Assembly: GCF_048771995.1 (NCBI RefSeq)
Contig: NC_133026.1
Location: forward strand, 9,988,001-10,052,000
Length of the DNA stretch: 64,000 nucleotides
DNA from: Taeniopygia guttata
Lineage: Eukaryota; Chordata; Aves; Passeriformes; Estrildidae
Reading direction: 5' to 3'
In this document: positions 1-10,800 of the stretch, piece after piece
How positions within the stretch are numbered: position 1 is the first letter of the stretch
How the letters are laid out: every line of letters begins with the position of its first letter
Position numbers and translations under genes: made by a program
Notes under the pieces: generated by a model
Databases searched by the model: none
What the model was told of the DNA's origin: nothing
What the model saw: the letters and a program-made list of their open reading frames with translations, nothing else

Positions 1-1041
1 AATATGTGGGTGAGTATGCATGAAAAGAGAGAGTATAATGTGTAATAAAATACTTCAAATACAGCAACCCAAATTCAGAATTTCTTAGAAGAATTGCCTC
101 CCTGAAAAGTATATCAACACTAACCATTCTGTTGGAATTCTCCTTAAAAGTTTTGATCTGACTCCCAAATGTTATCTTTAGGCAAAAGTATTAACAGGTA
201 CATGAATTCATGAAAAAAGGCAATCAATTGTTTTACTTCATAAAAATATGTTCACATATTTCCAATACTTGATTAATAGTCCTCAGTCATCTTTAACTCA
301 CCTACTTTAATTTTAAAATCACAGTGGTGTTAGAGATTATACTGAATGTTGGGGAGAAGTTAAATTCCTAATTCATATAAAAAAAATGTTAAAGAGATAA
401 AAAGTGAAAATGAAAGGATAAGATTTCCTTGCCTAAAATGATGGTTAGGAAAGCACTAGATCTTCTGCTCTTAATTACTGTCCTGACAAATCTTCTATCA
501 CAAGTTTTAAGTGTTTTTTTATCTGATGCAGCTTTGGCCCAGCTGCTGAACCTGTGAAAAATAAGGGATAAAAGTATTTCACTTCCGTGTCAGTAATTAA
601 GTTCCTTAAAGCCTTAGCTATAGTTAATTTAGTAACTTTAGTAGCAACAGATTCAAGCCAAATGAACAACAGATTTGGGCCCTTTTTATTTTATGTATAG
701 TTCGTGTATAGTTCATTTTCTTCATGTATAGGAAAGCACAGGAAATGTGTTACAATTCCTTGTTTAGGGTGGGTTTTTTAGTGACTGACCAAACCAACAA
801 GATGCCAACTAGCAATTAAGTGTAGAATGTAGCTCTCCATATTCTGCTTTCCATAAGGGAACATCCAGCAGGCATGTGAAGCTATTTTTAGAATTGCAGG
901 AATTGACAGCGAATCTACCTATAATCATTGTAATGTTAGACCTGCCTCTCCTAACAGTCCCTTAGAGTTATTGCTTACTATTAAAACTTTGAAGCCTGGT
1001 AAATATTGATTGTTTATTAATGTTAAATATTGAATTTTCAG

Positions 1042-1093
1042 GTAGTTGTTGAATTGCAAAAAGCAGATCTAGCTGGTTCACAAACTGACTTAG
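1042..1093 (+). CDS. DYNC2I1: DYNC2I1 exon, first in window (52 nt)
   Basis: Acceptor TTTTCAG ends at 1041 and donor GTGAGT starts at 1094. Encodes [17 protein letters not shown] plus the first base of a glycine codon completed by the next exon. Confidence 0.93.
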
Positions 1094-4000
1094 GTGAGTA
1101 CTGTACTACTGTTAGAGGTAGAATAAAATGCTCCAGTTTTGAGGCTATGAAGTTAAAAGAGAGAAGAAGAGTCAGTGATGGCAAGAAGTAGTTTAGAAGA
1201 AGACAAAATTACTGAGGAAAATATTCATTCTGAGTAGTTCATATCTGACGTTCGGGGTTATTGGTTAGGTAGGAGAGTAATTTTCAGTGCTAAATCTCTT
1301 CTGCTAATTGTGTATTGCTAATTGCCACTAGACAGCCACATTTCTTACAATGCCAGAGTAGTTGTCAACAGTTTGGTTTTACTTTTCAAAGAATGTGCAA
1401 TTCTTATGTCTTTGGTCATCCTTTAGTTTTAACCAAACCTGTTATAGTGCTTTTGCCTGTGTCTCCTTTTTGAGAATTGTCCTGAAAGCTCTTTTTTAGA
1501 TAGGATACTTAATTTAGCATGAGAAAAAATTTCTGTGAAAACACTGAAGAACCAAGTCCATTCAGCCCTTTTTGAGTTATGTAAATGGAGAAAATTCCAT
1601 TCTTTGTTCTTTGAACAAATTTACACTTACATGCTTACCTAACTGGAAAAGGCTGTGACTAAAATCCTTTTACATTTGAAAATACATAAATAAACAATGA
1701 AGTAATGCCAGAAAAGTAGAATTTTTGATCAGTTTCTATAAGCTCATGTGCAATGTCAGACTATATAAAGCTGCTAAAGCTGGGTATTATGTCTGTGGAG
1801 AGGTACATTTTAAACCTGTGCTCATGTGTGGACACATTTTAATTGCAACCAGCAGTAAAATCTTTTCCTCTTAAAAAATTTTTGTCTTTGAAGGATTTGC
1901 ATTATTTGCATTTTTCTCTGCCAACAAGTATCACAAACCAACTTTGTGGATGTATTATTGTACTATCTCATACCTGTAATTCATTGTCAAAACTCCAAGT
2001 AACATAAATGTGCACTTTAACCATTTCTAGAATTTAGTTTTACAGAGAGAAAAAGCAATGTGTAACTATGTTTCTATTTCTGTCAAAGATATAACTCTTC
2101 AGATTTGAATTCTGAAGCAAATAGCTCTGAATTATTTAAGATTTTTATGTCAAAGGCTGTATCTGCAGTAAACTAATTATGAAATATCCTTTTACTTATT
2201 AACTTATGATTTAATTTATTGATTGTACTTTTTTTAATGCAAAGTGGCTAAATCAGTTCAAATAATAATTTTTTATAATTTTAGGCTTAGTTCCTGGAGG
2301 GAAAGTGAAGTTAGTACATAGCTCTACTATGGAATTGAGTAACAGGTAGGAAAACTGGGGCATTTAAATTTTACATATGTTATCTCACAAAGCTATTTTT
2401 TCCTTTACTTTACTAATTTGCTGTTACATAAGATATATTTAACATATTTAACATTTAACATGTTTGTGGGGTTTTTAACACACATTTCTTCCTAGATCTA
2501 GTCATAGACATTTTAGATACAGAATTTCTGTATGTACTTGCACAGCTTTAGGAGACAATTCCCTGTGTTAATGTCATCTTTTGCCTTTGCCATTTTCCTC
2601 AGCCTTTTCCCAAAGGAAATTAGCCAGAGAATGCCACAGACACTGACTATTAAATTTCTGTCTTCTAATCCAAATCACTTCATTGTTGGAACAAACATTG
2701 TGAGTACCATCCTGGAATTCATCTAGTTGTTAGTTTTTTAGTTTGGAATCTGTCTCATTTAGTTGGGATTTTACCAGTAGACTGTATAAAATCTCTAATT
2801 TGAGCCTGTATTATTTAAGTCTGTTAGCTATCAAAATTTGTTAGCAAGTACGGATCTTTTAAAGTATCAACTCATTAATTATTTAACTCTTTCCTTTAAT
2901 ACCAATAATGCACCTTTTTTTGTTGTTTTGTTTAAATAATTTTCTTTGTATTGTTCATAGGGTCTGGTAGGCCATGGTACAAGGCATGATTTAAAAGTTG
3001 TTCCAAAGCTATTCAGGCCCCAGGAGAGCAGACTGAGATCCATAAGCATCACTGCAATTGATTTCTTCCCTTTTGGAAAGCCACTGTTTTTGGTATGAAA
3101 ATGTTTTAATGGAATTTTCATTTTTTAATTACTTGCTGAGGGAGTATTTCTAATTTTATGTATTTAATAGATATGTTAGTAGATTTACCTCACCAATTCA
3201 GATCTGCCATGAAGGATGACAAAAAAAAAAAACCAAACACATAGAATATTAGGATAATTTAGGTTGGAAAATCACGCTGTTGAGCCAGGGACGGGCGAAA
3301 TGACTTGTATGATTTCAGAAGGCAAATGAATGTTTATTCAAAAGCACCTCTCTCTTTTATAGAGAACATTGTGGACATTAATTCCATTGGTCTTAAAGTA
3401 AAAACATTTCACTTTATTGGTACACTGGACTTAGTGTGATCAAACATATCTATAAACAATATGAAAGGAAAACAATATAATAGATTGTTTACATTCTTCT
3501 TGGACATTTTCCCAGGCTCAGCCTGGCAGAAATCTTTCTCTTTTTCTCTCTGACTGAACTGAGAATATCCACAGGAAAAGACCCCCAAGATCATCAAGTC
3601 CAACCCTTAACCTATCCCTGCCAAGTCCACCAGTAAGCCATGTACCTAAACACCACTTCTTGTATCTTTCTTAGTTAGTTTTGTTCCAGAAAGTATTTTC
3701 TTTTTATCTGTGGTGTAGGTTGGCTGTTCAGATGGAAGTATTAGATTACACCAGATGACATCGGAGTATCCCCTCATGCAGTGGAATGACAGCACAAAGG
3801 GACAGCCAATTATTGCCCTGCAGTGGGCTTTGACAAGACCTGCTGTGTTCTTCGCCCTGGATGCATCATCCAATATTTACATTTGGGATCTTCTGGAAAA
3901 TGATTTGTTGCCTGTGGCCAAGCAGACTATCCCATCAGAGAGGTAAATGCTCTCTTTTTAACAAAATATTGATATTGTTGCTTGGGTTTTTTTGCTTGAT

Positions 4001-4707
4001 TTTAAATGATCATTAAAATTTGCTTTTCTAACTCTTATATTGTGAACTACTGAAGGTGTGGAATCAAACTACAGTGAGCTAAATTTTGACTGTCTTCTCT
4101 AGGCTGAAGTTAGCCTTGCTGAATATTCCTCTAACTAAAGGTTTTCCTTGAATCCTTGTTAACTGTAGCAACACATTGCTAGTTTTTGGAGAAGTTACTA
4201 CAAATTTTAAATTTTTAACATTTTAAATAACTTAAATTTTAAATCTATTACACTGTACTGGAAAATGCCATCAAACATTGTTCATTTTTGAAAACTTGAA
4301 ATAATTTAAAACAGAATTAGAAATTAATGATTAAATGCATGGGGGAAAATATGCAAGTTATATTTACATTAAATGGTCTCAACTGGTGAAAAGCTAAAGA
4401 GCACACTGGGGCTTGAGCAGAAAACAAGAATCATTTAGTTGACTGTAGGTAACCTGATACAAACATGATTGAAAGCACCAATTTCTGTGTATTTTACCTC
4501 AATTAAAAACCACTTCCTTGTTCTTTTGATTTCAGGGTTGTAACTATGACTCTGCTGGGAGAGCCAGAAAAAACAAATGGATTGTTAGGAATGGTGCTGG
4601 CCAAGGAATCTGGGCAGATAGAAATTCAGTATGTAAAGAAGAAGTGGGCATTACCTCAGCCTGAGGAATCTGACAAACTGTATTCTATTTTATTGCAGTC
4701 TTTTTAA
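1042..4707 (+). CDS. DYNC2I1: DYNC2I1 (WDR60), dynein-2 intermediate chain, C-terminal part (six exons)
   Basis: Six exons (1042-1093, 2285-2345, 2603-2699, 2961-3092, 3719-3942, 4536-4707) join in phase to 738 nt: 245 residues and a TAA. All introns are GT-AG. The product is an intermediate chain of cytoplasmic dynein-2, which drives retrograde intraflagellar transport in cilia; its C-terminal WD40 propeller binds the heavy chain (family knowledge). Seen here are late propeller blades: IVGTNIG (partial residues 65-71), [10 protein letters not shown] (116-125) and IYIWDL with the WD dipeptide (167-172), then GEPEK and the tail. Many stretches match human WDR60 as I remember it ([31 protein letters not shown]). 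The exon before 1042, which should end the segment preceding VVVELQKAD, is outside the window. Introns are AT-rich; the one before 3719 carries a CR1 with a nested LTR. Confidence 0.97.
2285..2345 (+). CDS. DYNC2I1: DYNC2I1 exon (61 nt)
   Basis: Acceptor TTTTAG, donor GTAGGA. Encodes [19 protein letters not shown], then AG of a serine codon split across the intron. Confidence 0.93.
2603..2699 (+). CDS. DYNC2I1: DYNC2I1 exon (97 nt)
   Basis: Acceptor TTTTCCTCAG, donor GTGAGT at 2700. Encodes [18 protein letters not shown] and then [12 protein letters not shown]. It ends in phase 0. The open frame continuing left to about 2532 is intron. Confidence 0.94.
2961..3092 (+). CDS. DYNC2I1: DYNC2I1 exon (132 nt)
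   Basis: Acceptor TTCATAG, donor GTATGA; 44 whole codons, phase 0 at both ends. Begins [18 protein letters not shown] and ends [11 protein letters not shown], the strand leading into the next WD40 blade. Confidence 0.95.
3239..3668 (-). mobile_element. CR1 LINE 3' end, split by an LTR insertion
   Basis: The plus strand reads as antisense CR1: TTTAGGTTGGAAAA at the left, then after the inserted LTR the expected continuation AAGATCATCAAGTCCAACCC and the CCATGTACCTAAACACC segment. The CR1 3' terminus is on the left, so the element is on the minus strand. It lies in the DYNC2I1 intron before the 3719 exon. Confidence 0.85.
3272..3573 (-). mobile_element. Solo LTR of an endogenous retrovirus (302 bp)
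   Basis: The insert is flanked by identical GGAAAA copies (3266-3271, 3574-3579), exactly where the CR1 sequence is interrupted; 6-bp duplications are usual for ERVK-type (betaretrovirus-like) integrations. Read on the minus strand it starts TGTGGATATTC, has a TATAAAAG box (near 3354-3362) and AATAAA (3333-3338), and ends near GTGA, so the terminal CA is mutated or non-canonical. There is no internal gag, pol or env; an LTR-LTR recombination remnant is likely. The family name is not determined. Confidence 0.75.
3719..3942 (+). CDS. DYNC2I1: DYNC2I1 penultimate exon (224 nt), WD40 blade
   Basis: Acceptor GTGTAG, donor GTAAAT. Encodes [13 protein letters not shown], the W-containing strand [13 protein letters not shown] and the blade terminus [12 protein letters not shown]. 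The last two bases (AG) form arginine with the first base of the final exon. A CR1 ends about 50 bp before its acceptor. Confidence 0.97.
4536..4707 (+). CDS. DYNC2I1: DYNC2I1 last coding exon with stop (172 nt)
   Basis: Acceptor GATTTCAG. Encodes [15 protein letters not shown], then [13 protein letters not shown] and ends ILLQSF with TAA at 4705-4707. The tail is about ten residues shorter than the human one as I recall it. Confidence 0.96.
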
Positions 4708-4800
4708 AAACTTGCAAAATTTGTAGTTTATTTTTTGCAAAATTGTGTAGTTTATTTTTTACTTAAATTAAAAAATTTAATGAAATTTGTATATAACTTC
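4708..4800 (+). promoter_or_regulatory. DYNC2I1: DYNC2I1 short 3' UTR with candidate poly(A) signal
   Basis: After the stop come two imperfect copies of a 24-26 bp T/A-rich unit (4712-4734 and 4735-4760). ATTAAA at 4767-4772 is the first variant poly(A) signal, followed by a U/G-containing stretch. No AATAAA lies close by. The real cleavage site is not known. Confidence 0.4.
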
Positions 4801-7800
4801 TGTATATTTTAAAGGCTATCAATACAAAATTTCAACTGAAACAATATATTTTATCATAAAAATGACAGAATCAAATTTATCATTACTGTACTCAAAAATA
4901 TGATGGTTGTGTTTCATTACTGAAAGTACTCTAGATGTACATATATTTTTAAAAAATAGCAAAAATGCATTCCTATAAATTGCACTGCTGTTTCTCCTTA
5001 TTTCACTCTGAAAGAAATCACAGCAATTATTTGGCAAACATAAAATTGTGTTTCTGTACAACCTGAGTGTGAGGAGATTTCCACCCCTGGGCCTCTTAAA
5101 CATTAATGCTTGGTAAAAACTTATTGTGTCTGTCTAAAGACCATATGCAAACATATCAAAACACAAATTACATCACACATATCTATCTTCTGATTTTGAC
5201 CCTGAAACGGTGCAAAAGGAATACCTGACTAACTCAGGTTCTGAGATGTACACTCCCTGTTTGGATTGATCTATGTGAACAATGTGCCTGGGAGGTTTAC
5301 TGAAATTCTAATACTGTTGGGATTTCTGACATAAAACAGAAAGTACTTACCTGTTTAATTCTGCAAATAATTTCCAAAGCTCTTGTAGTGAGGAAGAGGA
5401 TAGCTGTCTAAAATATGATGTTAATTTTTGTACACTCTTGGTAAGGGTTAGACATGAGTAAAACCTTGATTAAACAAGCTCAGATTTGGTGAAAAAAAGG
5501 ACAATTGACAGAAAATGTATTCAGTATTTAGTGAACAGATATATTCAAGATATGTACCTTCTCCTTCTGAAATAGATGGAAATATTTCTAAGTTTAAATT
5601 AATTAATTGCAAATGCTTTTCTGTGTAAATTTTCACTTAAGTTGAGAAAACTCAAAGTGGCCACATGATGGTGCCAAGTCACAGCAGTAAAAAATGAATT
5701 CTTTATGAAAACCACATCCACCACTTGGGCAGTGAGTTTGTTGTCCATTGCACAAATCCAGACAGCCCAAAGAACTGCTGGAGAAATTAATATTTCAGAG
5801 ATCATTTTTGCAAATCCCAGTTCCTTGATCAGCCACGGACTTTCTTTTTCATGTCCATAAACACAAGTGACCCTTCTTATCTTCATTGCTGGCAATACAT
5901 TACAAGTTAAATAAGAATAAATTTAGTAATCCAGATAAAGAAAGGGCAGGTAGTTTTTCCAGTAAGGTGTCAGAGCATCTCTGCTGACACCCATCATGAA
6001 AAAATCAAACCCAAATCTCTCACTCTTTCCATCCCAAAGTGAGAGACACACACTCCACAACTCCTTTCTCCTAGATCAATCTTCTGAAAGAAATCCAATA
6101 TAATTTCATCACTTTCAGGATTTCCCATCCTGAATTTTCTCTACTGTACCCTATTCTGTACATGAAACCTATAAGCAAAGGGTTGGGATTTTTCTGCCTT
6201 CTGCTGTGTGCAGTTGTGGTGGATTTTTTCAATACGCAAAAAGGAAAAAATAGCGTCAGGTTTTGCACAGAAGTACCTGTCACTGCTTTTGAGCAGTTAG
6301 GTATACTTGAATTCAAATGTCCAAATATTTTATTATCATGTGCTTATACTGCCTGGAGAGTCAGTTCCTGCACTGGGCCTGTGCTTCTTGTCTAAAGGAT
6401 TTTCCTCTCTTGAACTGGAAACCAAGATAAGAATATCAGTAATGATGAAAGTATCCTGGGGTGACAGTTGCTGTTACAAGAATGTGAGGAAAACATTTTG
6501 TCCTTTTTTGCATGCTCTCAGTGGTAAGTGCAGATCACTGGAGTGCAGGCCATGCAGTCTTAGCAGTTGGACATTTGGATATAACCACTGTGGAGCATAT
6601 AGCAGCAAAGTGGGAAATATTGGCAGGCCACAGTACAAGGAAAGCAATTCCAGGCAATGATTGTCAAGTTTTACTGGATTTTATTCATAAGAAGGCAACA
6701 TAATTAATTAGAAATGAGTCTCTTATGAAAGAAAAAGAAGTTCACTGTATTTTCATATGGATATAATTTTTATTGGTACCTCTGGCATGAGTTCACATGC
6801 ACACACATTCAGTTGAATGATCTTTATGTAGGATATAAACATTGCAATCACAGAACGTTTCAACCAGACCCAGTAAACATATTTTTTCCCCACCTGTGGG
6901 CAATTTTGGAATAAATACTCATCACAGTATGAACTGTAGTTGTAATTAACTAATCCACATAATAGAGAACATTCAATTATATAGAAGTTCACCTATATTA
7001 ATAGCTTCTATAAAATATGATTGCTTTCTCTTAAACCAACAAATCCTGGCAGAAAGAAAGATAAATTTTAACTTTGCAAAAGGGCAGAAAGTTTTGGATA
7101 AACTGGTGCTTTTATTTTCCACTTTATGAACATGCCTTGAAAACCTTTTTATTTGGAACATAAATATTAATACTGTTTTCATTCCATTTTGTCACCTCAC
7201 AGATGGGAAAATCAGTAGCTGAATAGTAAGTTAACCAAGGAACAGAATTCTTGAATCAGATGGCTGATTTCTTAAAACTGTTTAGAAATGCTTCTATTAA
7301 CCTGTTAGCCTATATTTCCAGCAGAGCTTGGGAGAACAGGAGTAGAATGACTCTTCTTTAGTCCCAGAACATTTATTTTTATTTGTACTGAAGGTGACCA
7401 TCCTACCCAATGCAACTTTGCCTTAATTAAGTGTAGCTGTCATTTAATTAAGTCATATTGAAGGATATGGGTGCTTTTTAGCCTCCGAAGGAAGGGAATA
7501 TTCTGCAACCTGCAATATTTTTACCAGAACACATTTAAATTGTAAAAATAGAAGCTTTCTTCTGAGGAGTTGAAAAGTCCATCTAGGTCTGTGTTAGGTG
7601 TAGAAACTGGCAGGACTAAAGCAAATACTGAGGTGTCATTAAGTTGCAGAGACTGTTGGAATAGGCCCATGTAGAATTCACTTAGGATGTAACCAGAGCG
7701 TGGCCATCAGTCATGAAATGCAAACCAGGAAGAGTTGTGAACATACCAGGACAAGGAAATGGCTGATGAGACGTATTTTCATTATTATCTTCTATTATAT

Positions 7801-10800
7801 TCTATTTACAGACAATTGCTTGCTTGTCTGTGTTTCTGAGCCTCCTCAGCTGTGAGGAGGGAGGCAAATAAGAGTCAAATTGTTTGGTAGTGTTGACGGG
7901 CTCGATTTTGAGCACAAGATCTGTGCTTTTTTCTTCATACGGGTTACTGACATAGTGCCAAATACAGACTCAAAAGCACTAGCATTTTGCACATAGTTAG
8001 AAAAATCGATACTTTTCATGGATGTAGCCTAAACTTTTTAACCACTAAACTGATGGAATTTCAGCTCCAAATAATTTATATCCTATTATAAATTAAAGCA
8101 GCCTAAGGGTTCTGTTTCCCAGTTTTACACTGGTGCAACTCAACAGAAAATTGCAATGATACCCTGTTAAAAGCAGGAGTAAAGCAATACAGTAATAGCC
8201 TGTACTACCCATTGACATTTAAAACATGATTATTTTTCACCTTTAGTTGAACCCTTGCTTCCCTTGCATTCATTAAATTTTGTGATATATTTGCTGCCCT
8301 TTTCTCCCACATGTCAAGTGGGTTTTACTTTTAGGAGTCTGAAATATAACAGCTCCACTGGAAACTAATCCCATGCACAGGTCAGACAATCTGTTGCTGC
8401 TGAATAGGTTCAATACAGTAAATAATAAGCAGGTAGACTATATTATTAGCATTTTTAGTCAGGCCTTGAAGTGCTACAGTGTTCTTAAGAGGTCTTAGCC
8501 AAAAGCTCTGCTCCACCAGCTGATAATTTCACTGCTGTTCCTCTTTTACATTGTCTGTCTTGTGACCAGGCAAAACCATTGAACCTGTCTACCCCACAAT
8601 TATTGCACATCAGGGATTTCATAACCTTCCTCCACCATCAACTGCAATGTTTTCTCTCTGTTATAGAAAAAAGAGAGGCATAACACAGTAGTTTGTTAGG
8701 CACATCGTTTAAAAGCCACATTTTTTAATCTGCTTGGTATTTCTTGGGGGAGAGAAAATGAAAGAGCTGGGTAAAAAAGTGTTGTTTAGGGAGATAGGGG
8801 AATTCTTCCAGACGGATAAAGAACAATCCATAAATCCACATTCAGATATTTGCTGTAATTTTGAAATAGCAGAGTCAAACAATGAACCCTTACAGTGAGT
8901 TAAATGAAGTTGTGCATTACTCTGACTGCACTCAGAACTCCAGATTTCTAATGCCATATCTTAAGGACAAAGAATTAAGAGAAAAAAATTAATAAATTTT
9001 CATAATCTAGAATAAATTTTATCAATCATTTGGGAGTCAAGTTCTATTGCACTATTGAAATAAGTGACCAAGAAAAGTCTTTGTCTCACAGAGCTTATAT
9101 GAGGTAGGTGGAAAAGATTTTTTATTTGATTGCTCCATTTATTTGCAATGGTGATAGGCTACTCTTAATGCCCATGCAGTTGAGCCAAAGGACAGGCTGA
9201 TTAATACCAGAAATGCAAGATAAAGAAAAAAATTGATATGAAACTGCCCTTCTCACCTTCACTTAGAAAATTAACAATTACTTAGGTTACTTTAGATATC
9301 CAGCTATTTTTCACATTATGAGACAGTGTCAAAGGGCCTCATTTAAAGATTAAGTCACCCAAAATGATGAAATTCACTTTGAGTAGAAGAAAATTCCTTC
9401 ATCAGTGCTGTGGAATACAGGACATAGGTTAGGCACTACATTACTGTAGATTCCCTAAATTCCCTGAGGCTTTTGCTTTACTTGCTCCATACTGAGCATT
9501 TTGGCAGTTGTGTAAGGTTGATTCATTAAGCAAATTCATTACTAAATATGTGGGTGTTGCATGGTCCAATCAAAAACTACCTATCCACAATCTTCAAGGA
9601 CATTCAGTATAGTTTACATTTGTTTAAGTTCTGATTTGCATTCTTTTCATACTTTACAAAGCTAAGGATTTCACATTATTCTGCATTTCTTCATATCATT
9701 GCATCCATGTCTTTAAAACAAAAAAACCCTTAATTTCTTTAATGTCATTACAAATCTCTGAAGTTTAAGGTCTTTCTGAAAAATCTATCCATACATGAAA
9801 ACAGCTGTATTCATTCAGGTTGGTCTTACCCTACCCACAGGGGCCAGGAGCAAATGCTGAAGGAAAAAGACAGAGTAACAGGGGAAGCAAGAGGAACATG
9901 CAATGACACTTTTCTTCCAAGTATGGTGTGTCTTCCAAGCTTCTGGCAATCTGGAAATCAATTCCTTGGTGGCAGAGGAATTTTCTGACTCAGATGGTAG
10001 CAGATCACTGTGCTTAAGAGAAAGGAAGGAATTTTTTTTCCCAGTGATTCATCCAATAGCTTTTAAAAACTATTTTTATTTTGTCTCTAAAATATTTTGT
10101 GGCAATATATTCCACCAAATAATTAGACTGTGTAAATAACTACTTCTGTTTCAAGCCTGCTGGCTGATCAGTTCACTAACTACATCCTTCATCTTGTATT
10201 ATCTGAAAATTGTTACCAGGAAATAAGTAGAAATATTGTTATTTCTTATATTATCTCTGTCTATTTATCTGCTTTTAAAAATTCTACTCTAATTTTCTCA
10301 TAGAGAAACTTTTCCAAATTCAACTCTATGTTGAGGTGAATTGCATTTAAACTATGATTTAGGCTCAAATATCTCACTTTCAGCTACAAAGGTGTTTCCT
10401 GTAAGTCATGCCTGGAAATACTTGTAAATGGCATCAGACCCTGCTCCAAAGATTCTTGTTTAGATGTGTGATGAAATTAGCCTCAAGCTAATTATATCAA
10501 TAAATGGAAGTTTTAAATATTAATGCTACTTGAACAATATAAATATATATATATATATATTTCTCTGTAGCTACGTCTTAGACACCTCTGCCGAAGCAGA
10601 CCGAGCAGAGGAGAAATCAAACTATAATTAAAAAAACAAATCTTGCTCTTGAATGATTTGTAATATCAGGTTGAGAGATCAAACAAGACCCATTTACTTG
10701 AAACACTTTGAATCCTTCATCATCCTGTGATGCATGATCACACCATCTCCCATCATTTGCATTTATTAAAGGGGAAAAAAACAACCTACACTTGAAGTGC

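Noticed and set aside
3646-3873. Minus-strand frame opposite the DYNC2I1 exon
   Set aside because: Antisense shadow of the WD40 exon.
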